Below the pieces are notes generated by a model. It had not been told where the DNA came from. It saw nothing but the letters and a program-made list of their open reading frames with translations, and searched no databases. Positions 8,967-16,159 of a stretch of 64,000 nucleotides of DNA are shown here, piece by piece. Every line of letters starts with the position of its first letter. Positions within the stretch are counted from its first letter, which is position 1. The stretch lies in contig CAWIKW010000007.1 of assembly GCA_963836785.1 (NCBI GenBank), positions 124,001 to 188,000 on the forward strand, written 5' to 3'. This DNA is from DASQPR01 sp963836785. Lineage in GTDB: Bacteria; Actinomycetota; Actinomycetes; Mycobacteriales; Micromonosporaceae. The position numbers and the translations under genes are program-made.

Positions 8967-9047
8967 GTCCGGGTGGTGGAATGGCAGACACAGCCGCCTT
9001 AAAAGCGGCGGCCGAAAGGCGTACGGGTTCGAGTCCCGTCCCGGGCA
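8967..9047 (+). tRNA. tRNA-Leu (anticodon UAA)
   Basis: Class II tRNA. Acceptor stem GTCCGGG (8967-8973) pairs with CCCGGGC (9040-9046), discriminator A at 9047. Anticodon stem 8993-8997/9005-9009 with loop CTTAAAA, anticodon TAA at 9000-9002. Long variable arm GGCCGAAAGGC, T arm ACGGG-TTCGAGT-CCCGT. The 3' CCA is not encoded, as is common in actinomycetes. Confidence 0.95.
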
Positions 9048-9124
9048 CGGCATCGCGACACCCTCCCGCCGGCCGGTCCGGCGATGCGCGTGATATCCGG
9101 GCATCGGGCGCGCAGAATTCTCCC

Positions 9125-9163
9125 TATCGGCAAGACCGACGAGATATCGGCAAGACCGACGAG
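9125..9163 (+). repeat. 20-bp direct repeat, 2 copies
   Basis: TATCGGCAAGACCGACGAG occurs at 9125 and again 20 bp later at 9145, directly upstream of the ribosome binding site (AGGGAG at 9166-9171) of the DUF4234 gene. It may be a duplicated leader segment or regulator site. Confidence 0.75.
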
Positions 9164-9177
9164 CAGGGAGAACTCAC

Positions 9178-9780
9178 GTGAGCGAGAATCCTTCGAGCGC
9201 GGGCGACGGCCGGACTCCGGAGCACGGCGAGCCGGATCTACCGAATCCGCCCGGCGACGCGACCGCCCCTGCAGACGGGACCGCCCCTGCATACGGACAG
9301 CCGCCGGCGGCAGCGCCCTACGATGCGTCGGCCGTGCAGCCGGCCGGCTACCCGGGACAGATGGGCGCAGTCGCGCAGGGCGCGCAGATGAAGCGCCGCA
9401 ACCCGGTCGCGGTGTGGATCGGGCTGCCGCTGATCACGCTCGGCATCTACCACTTCGTCTGGTATTACAAGATCCACGCCGAGATGCAGGACTTCGACCG
9501 TCGGCGCAGGGTCCCGACGGTCGGACCCGTCCTCGTGCTGATCCTGTTGGGCTGGACGGTGATCGCGCCGCTGATCTCGTACTACCGGACCGGCGAACAG
9601 ATCGTCGAGTCACAGCGAGCGGCCGGGATCCCGACTACGTGCGTGCCGATCATCGGCATGCTGCTGACGTTCGCGTTCGGCCTGAACACGCTGTACTACC
9701 AGGTCGAGCTGAACAAGGTCGTCGACGCGTACGGCGGAAAGGCCACGCCGCCTGGCACGGTGGTCCCCCTGCGGGCGTGA
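9178..9780 (+). CDS. DUF4234 domain membrane protein
   Basis: 200 residues from GTG 9178 with AGGGAG seven bases upstream. The first about 75 residues are a Pro/Ala/Gly-rich disordered stretch. Then three hydrophobic segments: VAVWIGLPLITLGIYHFVWY, TVGPVLVLILLGWTVIAPLI and VPIIGMLLTFAFGLNTLYYQ. The order K-R-R-N-P...GIYHFVWYYKI...ELN is the DUF4234 pattern. Function unknown. It resembles the next gene in architecture (Gly/Pro/Tyr-rich head on a membrane domain). Confidence 0.8.
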   Translation: MSENPSSAGDGRTPEHGEPDLPNPPGDATAPADGTAPAYGQPPAAAPYDASAVQPAGYPGQMGAVAQGAQMKRRNPVAVWIGLPLITLGIYHFVWYYKIHAEMQDFDRRRRVPTVGPVLVLILLGWTVIAPLISYYRTGEQIVESQRAAGIPTTCVPIIGMLLTFAFGLNTLYYQVELNKVVDAYGGKATPPGTVVPLRA

Positions 9781-9911
9781 CGCCACTGCGGCCGCGGCGA
9801 GCAGACGTCGCCGCAACATGCGCGCGAACGCTACCCTGAAATCACCATCGACGAGCCAATCGCAGCTACGCGATGTCGCGGCGGTGGTCAGCGGAGCGTG
9901 AGGAGCGCGGC

Positions 9912-10775
9912 GTGAAGAGTTCAAATCCGGTACTCGGCCACTTGGATCAGACGGCGGCGGCCGAGCGTCGTTCGGGCTACGGCTCGGGCACCGGCTCGGG
10001 CGGATATCAGGCCGCGCCGTATCAGAGTGCGCCGCCGGTGGCGTACGGCCCGACCGGCTACGGCGGATATGGTCAACCACCGGTCATGGGTGTTCGCGAG
10101 CCGGGCCGGGCCATGGCGCTCGACGATGTTGTCACCCGTACCCTCGGTCTGGTCGTCGTGGTCGTTGCGGCCGCCGCGCTCTCCTGGGTCTTCCTGCGCA
10201 CCGGCGGCATCGTCGGAGTCGCGGTCGTCGGCTCGGCCATCGCCGGCCTGGTCGTAGGTCTGGTGATCTCGTTCCGGGTCATCACGAACCCGCCGCTGAT
10301 CATCACGTATGCGATTCTGCAGGGCATTCTGCTCGGCGTCGTGAGTCGCGCGTTCGAGCAGGTCTACCCGGGCGTCGTGCTGCAGGCCGTGGTCGGCACG
10401 CTCGCCGTTTTCCTCGCTATGGCCGTGCTCTACCGGTTCCGCGTGCTGCGTGCGACGCCGCGCTTCGCACGCTGGGTCATCGGCGCGCTGATCGGCGTGA
10501 TCGCGCTCAGCCTCATCACCTGGATCATGTCTGCGTTCGGGCACGGGCTGGGCATCGAACCGGGCGGCCAGCACAGCTCGATCGGGTTCATCATCGCGCT
10601 CGTCTTCGTCGGCGTTGCCGCGCTCACCTTCATCCTCGACTTCAACCAGGTCGAGCAGGCCGTGCGCTACGGCCTGCCCGAGCGGTTCGCCTGGTATTGC
10701 GCGTTCGGCCTGGTCGTCGGCCTGATCTTCCTCTACTGGCAGATCCTGCGACTCCTCGGATACATCCGCAATTGA
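9912..10775 (+). CDS. Bax inhibitor-1 / YccA family membrane protein
   Basis: 287 residues from GTG 9912, preceded by GTGAGGAG at 9898-9905. An upstream in-frame start at 9873 would only add residues across the ribosome binding site. A Gly/Tyr/Pro-rich head (YGGYGQPPV) of about 70 residues is followed by seven hydrophobic segments typical of the TMBIM/YccA family, ending in FAWYCAFGLVVGLIFLYWQI. YccA in E. coli modulates FtsH; family members can be pH-sensitive calcium leak channels. The actinobacterial proteins have no tested role that I know of. Its stop overlaps a TTG start of the next ORF. Confidence 0.88.
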   Translation: MKSSNPVLGHLDQTAAAERRSGYGSGTGSGGYQAAPYQSAPPVAYGPTGYGGYGQPPVMGVREPGRAMALDDVVTRTLGLVVVVVAAAALSWVFLRTGGIVGVAVVGSAIAGLVVGLVISFRVITNPPLIITYAILQGILLGVVSRAFEQVYPGVVLQAVVGTLAVFLAMAVLYRFRVLRATPRFARWVIGALIGVIALSLITWIMSAFGHGLGIEPGGQHSSIGFIIALVFVGVAALTFILDFNQVEQAVRYGLPERFAWYCAFGLVVGLIFLYWQILRLLGYIRN

Positions 10776-11107
10776 CCCACGCCGAGCCAGCCGAATTGCA
10801 GCGCGCGGTCGACCGCTTGGTCGGCCGCGTTGCACATTGGACACCGGTCCGCTGGACGAAACCGGCATCCGACACGGGCACGTCGCGCGGCGAACGCGTA
10901 CATGACCTCGTGCAGCGGCTGGCGGACGCGGCCGCAGACGCCGAGGGGACGCCTCGCCACGCGGTGCCGCGGCTGGAGAACGATCTCGCCCTGCCCGACC
11001 AGTTGCGCGTTGTCGCGGCCGACGCGCTCACCGCGTGCGCGGCACGCCCCGACGTGCTCGCGGATCTTGCTTTGGCGGTACGGGCAACCTCAAGCGCTCT
11101 CGACTGA
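10772..11107 (+). CDS. Conserved hypothetical protein, coupled to the YccA gene
   Basis: 111 residues if it starts at TTG 10772 (TTGA overlap with the yccA stop); longer GTG/ATG starts lie inside yccA. The sequence is amphipathic helical: LQRAVDRLVGRVAHW..., then HDLVQRLADAAAD and a C-terminal LADLALAVRATSSAL. Codon third positions match its neighbours. No family recognised. Likely co-transcribed with the YccA protein. Confidence 0.65.
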   Translation: MTHAEPAELQRAVDRLVGRVAHWTPVRWTKPASDTGTSRGERVHDLVQRLADAAADAEGTPRHAVPRLENDLALPDQLRVVAADALTACAARPDVLADLALAVRATSSALD

Positions 11108-11194
11108 CCTCGCCGATCCTCGCCCCGGCGCCCTGAGCGCGCTTGCCCGATAACCCCTGCCGGTCCGCACGCCCATGATCACCGCAAGTTCACT

Positions 11195-11285
11195 GAAGTC
11201 GCCCGCTCCGAGGCTGGTTCGCCGGGCGACTTCCAGGAAGTCGCCCGTCGCAGAGCGCTCCTAGCGGTCGACTTCCAGGAAGTTG
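11195..11285. promoter_or_regulatory. Cluster of GAAGTCG/CGACTTC palindromes upstream of a toxin-antitoxin pair
   Basis: GAAGTCGCCCG at 11195-11205; a perfect 11+1+11 palindrome at 11224-11246 (GGGCGACTTCC, A, GGAAGTCGCCC); a near-perfect 8+1+8 copy at 11269-11285 (CGACTTCC, A, GGAAGTTG). Several alternative hairpins are possible. Position 85-170 bp before the RHH antitoxin start fits either operators of the pair or a terminator for the preceding operon. Confidence 0.55.
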
Positions 11286-11368
11286 TGCGGATCTTGATGG
11301 TCATGTGCGATCTGCACTGACTCAGGTCGAGGCGTCGCTGCACCCCGACCCGGCGGTAGGATCGCGGT

Positions 11369-11638
11369 ATGACCAGAAAGTTGAGCATCAGCGTGCCGGA
11401 GGACGTCGCGGCATGGCTCGATCGGCAGGGGAATGTCTCGAGCGCGATCACCGAGGTCATCCGCGCTCACCTTGCTTCGCAACGCACCATCGATGTGCTG
11501 CTTCGCGCCGGCTTCGACCCGTCGGTGGACGGCAAACGGCATTGGCGCGAACGGCTGGCTCGGCCGATACCGTCGCACGCCGTCGAGGCGGGTCAGCAGA
11601 TGATCGGCCGTGCTCGGCCGGATTCGGCCGGCGGGTGA
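11369..11638 (+). CDS. Ribbon-helix-helix antitoxin-like protein
   Basis: 89 residues from ATG 11369. The N-terminus KLSISVPEDVAAWLDRQG ... SSAITEVIRAHL has the CopG/RHH layout: a beta strand with alternating polar residues, then two helices. The C-terminal half (ARPIPSHAVEAG) is likely the toxin-binding arm. The stop overlaps the GTG of the PIN protein (GTGA), the usual antitoxin-first arrangement. RHH antitoxins repress their own operon through palindromic sites, for which the 11224 and 11269 palindromes are candidates. Confidence 0.8.
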   Translation: MTRKLSISVPEDVAAWLDRQGNVSSAITEVIRAHLASQRTIDVLLRAGFDPSVDGKRHWRERLARPIPSHAVEAGQQMIGRARPDSAGG

Positions 11639-12048
11639 CCGACGTCGCGGTCGTTCTCGACACCTCCGCGTTGCTCGGCTATGTAGACGGCCACGTCGCG
11701 GTCGGCGAGCTCATCGCCGAGGTTGCCGACGAGGAGCGACTGGTCGCGGTGCCGGCGGTCTGCTTTGCGCAGGCCCGCGCCGCCCTCGACGATGATGTGG
11801 CCGCCGCCCACCTACTGTTGCTGACGTCTGCGCCGACAATCACGATCGAGCCGCTCGGGTTCGCGGGGCCGGGCGGGGCGGAATCGATCTGGCGGGTCGG
11901 CGAATTGGCTCGTGCGGCCGATCGCGACATCGGCATCGGCCACGCGGCGTACGCGGCCATCGATCACCGTGCACATCTCGCCACAATGCGGCCGGACGTC
12001 TTCGCCGCGCTTCTGCCAGCGGACTGGTCCATTCTGGATCTGCGCTGA
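11635..12048 (+). CDS. PIN domain protein, putative VapC-type toxin
   Basis: 137 residues from GTG 11635. First acidic motif VVLDTSALLGYV at the N-terminus and third acidic region ADRDIGIGHAAYAAIDH near residue 100, as in PIN ribonucleases. The helix that normally carries the second catalytic Glu reads VPAVCFAQARAAL, with Gln in the usual Glu position, so the active site may be incomplete. Coupled to an RHH antitoxin gene. Convergent with the CGNR gene, whose stop lies one base away. Confidence 0.8.
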   Translation: MTDVAVVLDTSALLGYVDGHVAVGELIAEVADEERLVAVPAVCFAQARAALDDDVAAAHLLLLTSAPTITIEPLGFAGPGGAESIWRVGELARAADRDIGIGHAAYAAIDHRAHLATMRPDVFAALLPADWSILDLR

Positions 12049-12049
12049 C

Positions 12050-12631
12050 TCAGGCCGAGGCGGAGCGCCGACTCCGGTACGCCGCGGCCGCCATCCGGTC
12101 GTTGCACAGCTGGCAACAGAAGCGCTGGCGGCCGGCACGGGTGCGGTCGACGTAGACGCATCGGCACGGATCCCCGGCACATGTGCCGAACCGGCCCGGG
12201 CCACCAACCGCCATCGCCTGCGCGAACGCGTCGGTCGCCACCGCGGCCAGTTCCGTCACCGGGTCGAAGTCGTCGGTGGCGAGTGCGGCGGTCAGCCGCA
12301 GCGAGCCGTCCGGGCCGGCCGCGATCCGAGGACGTACGGGCTGCGAATCGAGCGCCACGTTGAGCGCATCGACGGCGGCGTCGGCCTCGGCGGCCGCGAA
12401 GACCTGGTAGAGCTGGCCGCGGACGGCTCGCATCCGATCGAGCGCCGCACCGGCTCGCGCCGGCGGGATCGCGGCGAGTCGGTCGGCCAGGTCCGGACGT
12501 CCGTACGCTCCGGCGATCGCCACGACGCGCTCCATCGTGAGGATGTCGGGCGGCGACTCGAGCAGGTCGTACGTGTTGACAAACGCGATCGCAAGTTTGA
12601 GGTCGGCATCGTGGGCCGGCACCGTACTCAT
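12050..12631 (-). CDS. CGNR zinc finger protein (ABATE domain)
   Basis: 193 residues from ATG 12631. N-terminal ABATE-type helical domain (FVNTYDLLESPPDIL...) and C-terminal CGNR zinc finger with four Cys in FGTCAGDPCRCVYVD, FCCQLCNDRMAAAAYRSRR. The CGNR module is a putative treble-clef DNA-binding finger found in stress or regulator proteins of actinobacteria. Cytoplasmic. Likely a transcription regulator of unknown target. It diverges from the hydrolase gene beginning at 12757, which is a reasonable candidate target. Confidence 0.85.
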   Translation of the reverse strand: MSTVPAHDADLKLAIAFVNTYDLLESPPDILTMERVVAIAGAYGRPDLADRLAAIPPARAGAALDRMRAVRGQLYQVFAAAEADAAVDALNVALDSQPVRPRIAAGPDGSLRLTAALATDDFDPVTELAAVATDAFAQAMAVGGPGRFGTCAGDPCRCVYVDRTRAGRQRFCCQLCNDRMAAAAYRSRRSASA

Positions 12632-12756
12632 CGCCGCGCCCTCCCGGTGTTCGTGGCCGAATCGTCATCTTCCTCTAGCTTGACCCGACTTTCCGTCCGG
12701 CCTAGCGTCATCAGTTACTAACAGACAATAATAGCTGACATGCCAGTGGAGGCCAC

Positions 12757-13636
12757 GTGCGTCTGGGACGAAGAATGACAGCGCTCTGCTTAGGCGCGAT
12801 CACGATCGCGGGCGTTGCCGTCGGCACGTCAGCCTCGGCCGCCGGCTCGGCTGGGACTCAGCCCATGACCACCCCACGGGTACGGCCGGAGCCGGTGGTC
12901 GTGACGGACGTGTCCGTGTCCCGTACCCGTACCCGGGCAGAAGCCGGTGCACGCTTGGCTGGTGCGGCCGTCCGGACATGCCGCGCCGCGGACGCTGGCC
13001 GGCGTGATCTACCTGCACTGGCTCGAACCGCCAGCCTCGACACAGAACCGCTCCGAATTTCTGGACGAGGCCGTGACGGTGGCCGAGCACGGGGCGGTCG
13101 CGATCCTGCCCGATCTCACCTTCCCGTGGACGGGTCAGGTGTTCGGGGACGAGCGCGACGTCGCGTCGGTCCGAGCCCAGGAAGCCGCCGTGGACGCGAT
13201 CTATCGTGCGCTCTTGGCGCAGCCGGGCGTGAACCCGAACCGAACCGCGGTGGTCGGTCATGACTACGGCGCGATGTACGGGTCGATCCTGGCCGCGCGT
13301 GAGCCGACGATCCGGGCCGAGGTGTTCATGGCTGGCGACGCAACGTGGGCCGACTGGTTCTCGATCTTCTTCCTCAGCTTGGATTCGGTGCCGCCGGCCT
13401 ACAACGCGCTATTCGCCGGACTCGATCCGGTGGACAACGTGTCGCGGATGCGCGCGCATCTCTACTTCCAATGGTCCGGCCGGGATCAGTTCGTGACGCC
13501 GGACGTACGCGCCAGGTTCGAGGCGGCCGACCCCACGGCAAAGGTGTCGCTCTATCCCGACGCCGGCCACTTCCTCGATCAGAACGCCAAGGACGAGCGG
13601 ATTCCGTGGGTGCTCGACGAACTGGGCCTGCGGTAG
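12757..13636 (+). pseudogene. Secreted alpha/beta hydrolase (dienelactone hydrolase-like), frameshifted
   Basis: Two frames together make one protein. Frame 1, from GTG 12757 (GGAGG at 12748-12752), encodes a signal peptide (MTALCLGAITIAGVAVGTSASA) and PVVVTDVSVS. Frame 2 carries the rest from about 12920: PVPVPGQKPVHAWLVRP, IYLHWLEPPASTQNRSEF, the region VVGHDYGAMYGSIL where an alpha/beta hydrolase nucleophile is expected (here G-H-D-Y-G, Asp in place of Ser/Cys), and the His in YPDAGHFLDQN, ending at 13636. The joint falls in the 6-bp repeat CCCGTACCCGTACCC (about 12920-12934), a natural slippage site. Either a real frameshift (pseudogene or phase variation) or a sequencing error. GHDYG suggests a nucleophile like that of haloalkane dehalogenases, but overall length and start resemble dienelactone hydrolases. 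Confidence 0.7.
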
Positions 13637-13670
13637 CCGGGAGCGGCGTCCCCTGGAGGCGGGTTGGTGT

Positions 13671-13721
13671 GGCCGGCGGACCGGTTCGACATTTTCCAGG
13701 TGTCGGACCGGCCCGCCGGCC
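13671..13721. terminator. Long hairpin between convergent genes
   Basis: 21-bp arms (13671-13691 and 13701-13721) with 19 matches; arms start GGCCGGCGG and end CCGCCGGCC, loop TTTTCCAGG. A bidirectional terminator for the hydrolase (+) and MFS (-) genes is the simplest reading. There is no clear U-tract. Confidence 0.7.
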
Positions 13722-13763
13722 GGAGTTGCCAGGCTGCGAACTTGTGATCCGCCGCCTGGTTGG

Positions 13764-13794
13764 TGGCCGGCAGGCTGGGTGCACGCAGCCTGCC
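13764..13794. terminator. Second hairpin next to the MFS gene end
   Basis: GGCAGGCTG and CAGCCTGCC form a perfect 9-bp stem around an 8-nt loop, 10-40 bp beyond the MFS stop on the minus strand. Confidence 0.55.
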
Positions 13795-13801
13795 GCCCCG
13801 C

Positions 13802-15145
13802 TTATGTGGCCACGGGCATCGAGTCCCGTGGTGCTTGGGCACCGGCCTCGGCCGCCGCGAAGAGCGCCGGACGCAGCGCGAGCGCTGCGACGGTGACGAC
13901 GCCGATCCGGAGGGCCGCGGCGACGAACCATGGCGCGCGGAGCCCGAACGTTGTCGCGATCGCACCACCGATCGCGGCGCCGACCGGCATGGAGCCCCAT
14001 CCTGCCAACCGGTAGACACTATTAACGCGCCCCCGAATGCGATCCGGAATGATTCGTTGCCGCATCGATACCGTCGCGACATTCCATACGGTCGCCGAAA
14101 ACGCACTCGCTGCCATGCAGGCCACCATCACGTACGCGTCCCGGGCCAGGACTCCGACCACGCCGGCACTGGCCGCGCCGATGGCCGCACCGAGGATGAT
14201 CGACCGGCGGGTGCCGAGTCGCGCGACGATGCGGCGGCTCGCGAGGCCGCCGGCCACGCCACCGATCGCGCTGGCGGCGAGCAGGATGCCATAACCGCGG
14301 GAGCCGACGTGCAGGCGTTCGGTCGCAAACAGCACGAATGTCGAGTTTGCGATCTGGCCGGCCATGTTCGTGACCGCCAGCAAGATCGCCAGCGTACGAA
14401 GCAGCCGGTGGCCGGCGAGCCAGCGCAGGCCCTCGGCGATGTCGTGGCGCATCGGCCGGCGGGCCGGCGTCGGTCCGCCGAGTGCGGCCGCCGTGTCGGC
14501 CGCGATGGCCGGTCCCGGCCCGGCCATCGCGGCCGCCCCCGCTGGTAGCGGCAGATAGATCCGCGCGATCAGGAACGCCGAGAGCGCGAAGGTCAGCGCG
14601 TCCAGCCAGAACGGCAGCGACCGCGTCGCCGGCAGCGCGGCCGCGAATAGCAGGCTGCCCAGCGGCGGACCGATGAATTGCTGGGTGACCGTCTCGGTCG
14701 CGTACTGGCGCCCGTTCGCGGCCTCGAGCTGCGCCGGACCGACCACCGACGGCAGCATGGACTGTGCCGAGTTGGCGAACACGGTCTCGGCCGCGCCGAG
14801 CGCGAACGACGTCAGATAGAGCATCCAGATGCGTCCGCCGGGCACCATCGCGGTCACGGCGGCGATCGACACGGCCAATGCTTGGACGATTTGGGCGATG
14901 GACATGAGGCGCCGGCGGTCGTACCGGTCGGCCAGGACCCCGGCGTGCAGGCTGCACAACAACCACGGCAGGCTGGCCGCGGTGGCGACGCCGGCGACCT
15001 GCGCCGGGCTGTGGGTGAAGTAGACGGCCAGCAGCGGGATGGCGGCGGCGTAGGCGCCATCGCCCAATGACGAGATCGCGTCGGCCGCCCACAGCCGCCG
15101 CCAATTTGCCCCCAGCCCCACGCAGAGCAGCTTCGCGTAAGTCAT
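13802..15145 (-). CDS. MFS transporter (MFS_3 / EntS-like exporter)
   Basis: 447 residues from ATG 15145. Twelve hydrophobic segments. The loop 2-3 motif is GVLADRYDRRRLM (MFS motif A, G-x-x-x-D-R), and the central loop is Pro/Ala-rich. The layout (LWAADAISSLGDGAYAAAIP at the start) matches the DHA3/MFS_3 exporters that pump macrolides, siderophores or other small molecules. It diverges from an ArsR-type regulator across a 35-bp gap containing a perfect operator, so its expression is probably ligand-induced. Confidence 0.9.
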   Translation of the reverse strand: MTYAKLLCVGLGANWRRLWAADAISSLGDGAYAAAIPLLAVYFTHSPAQVAGVATAASLPWLLCSLHAGVLADRYDRRRLMSIAQIVQALAVSIAAVTAMVPGGRIWMLYLTSFALGAAETVFANSAQSMLPSVVGPAQLEAANGRQYATETVTQQFIGPPLGSLLFAAALPATRSLPFWLDALTFALSAFLIARIYLPLPAGAAAMAGPGPAIAADTAAALGGPTPARRPMRHDIAEGLRWLAGHRLLRTLAILLAVTNMAGQIANSTFVLFATERLHVGSRGYGILLAASAIGGVAGGLASRRIVARLGTRRSIILGAAIGAASAGVVGVLARDAYVMVACMAASAFSATVWNVATVSMRQRIIPDRIRGRVNSVYRLAGWGSMPVGAAIGGAIATTFGLRAPWFVAAALRIGVVTVAALALRPALFAAAEAGAQAPRDSMPVAT

Positions 15146-15161
15146 TGAGTTTTGCCTACCA

Positions 15162-15177
15162 TTTAGCGCACGCTAAA
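15162..15177. promoter_or_regulatory. Perfect palindromic operator between MFS and ArsR genes
   Basis: TTTAGCG-CA-CGCTAAA, 7-bp arms with a 2-bp centre, in the 35-bp divergent gap, 3 bp before the ArsR ATG and 16 bp before the MFS ATG. Size, symmetry and place fit an ArsR/winged-helix operator controlling both genes. Confidence 0.75.
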
Positions 15178-15180
15178 CGT

Positions 15181-16155
15181 ATGACTATCCGGATCCAGCT
15201 CAGCGGCGCCGATATGGCGCGCGTACGGTTTGGGTTCTCGGCCGTCTCGGAGACCGTACGGGCCCTGCGGATCGTGGCCGAGCCCGGCGACTCAGCGATC
15301 CATCTGCCCTGGCTGCGCTGGGCGGCGCCGCGGTTGCCGGATGACCCGGAGGTCGCGTTGTTGCGGCGGCTGGTGGCCGGCCGGGCCATTCCGCTCGCGT
15401 TGCTGCCGACGCCGGACACCCGCCTGCCCGATCTGCGTCACGAGTTGCGCCGCGTCCGGCAGGCGAGCATCAGCCGTACGATCGAGAGCCTTGAATCGAT
15501 CTTCGGCCGGCCGAAGTGGCTCGACGAGTTCTACGACGACCCACCGGCCACGCTGGCGCGACTCGCGACCGCGATCGACCGATGCTACGAAGCCGTCGTC
15601 GCGCCGCACTGGCCACGGATGCGCGCCGTTCTCGAAGCGGACATCGACTTTCGGGCCCGGCGGCTTGCCGCGGCCGGCGTCGAGCGGGTGATCCGCGAAC
15701 TGCACCGCGACGTACGGTGGACCGACGACGGCGAGGTGCAACTCTGGCCGAGCCAGCCGAACAAACCGGGCGGCGTGGTCGCGACCACCGGCGCCGGACT
15801 CGTGTTGTGCCCGATGGTCTTCGGCTGGCCCAACCCCACGGCGGCGTTGCGGCCGACCGGACCAGCGTGCGTACGCTATCCGGCCCGCGGCATCGGCACG
15901 CTCTGGGAGCTACCGGTCGAGCGACCCGATTCGGCACTGTGCGACCTGCTCGGAACCACCCGGGCCGGTTTGCTGATCGCGCTCGCCAACCCAGCCGACA
16001 CGCCGACGCTCGCCCGCCGCCTGGACGTCACACCCGGCGCGGTGTCGCAGCATCTCCGCGTGCTGCGGGACGCGGGACTCGTCCGTACGGCGCGGGACGG
16101 CCGGACGGCGCTGCACCTGCGTACGAGTCGGGCCGACGTGCTGCTCGGCAAGTGA
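15181..16155 (+). CDS. DUF5937/ArsR family winged-helix regulator
   Basis: 324 residues from ATG 15181. An N-terminal about 230-residue sensor region (begins RIQLSGADMARVRFGFS) is followed by a C-terminal ArsR HTH: LANPADTPTLARRLDVTPGAVSQHLRVLRDAGLVRTARDGRTALHLRT, with recognition helix VSQHLRVLRDAG. Long actinobacterial ArsR proteins of this type bind DNA as dimers and respond to small organic ligands; no metal-binding Cys pair is seen. The start almost abuts the operator, suggesting a leaderless or very short leader mRNA. Partner of the divergent MFS exporter. Confidence 0.88.
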   Translation: MTIRIQLSGADMARVRFGFSAVSETVRALRIVAEPGDSAIHLPWLRWAAPRLPDDPEVALLRRLVAGRAIPLALLPTPDTRLPDLRHELRRVRQASISRTIESLESIFGRPKWLDEFYDDPPATLARLATAIDRCYEAVVAPHWPRMRAVLEADIDFRARRLAAAGVERVIRELHRDVRWTDDGEVQLWPSQPNKPGGVVATTGAGLVLCPMVFGWPNPTAALRPTGPACVRYPARGIGTLWELPVERPDSALCDLLGTTRAGLLIALANPADTPTLARRLDVTPGAVSQHLRVLRDAGLVRTARDGRTALHLRTSRADVLLGK

Positions 16156-16159
16156 ACCT

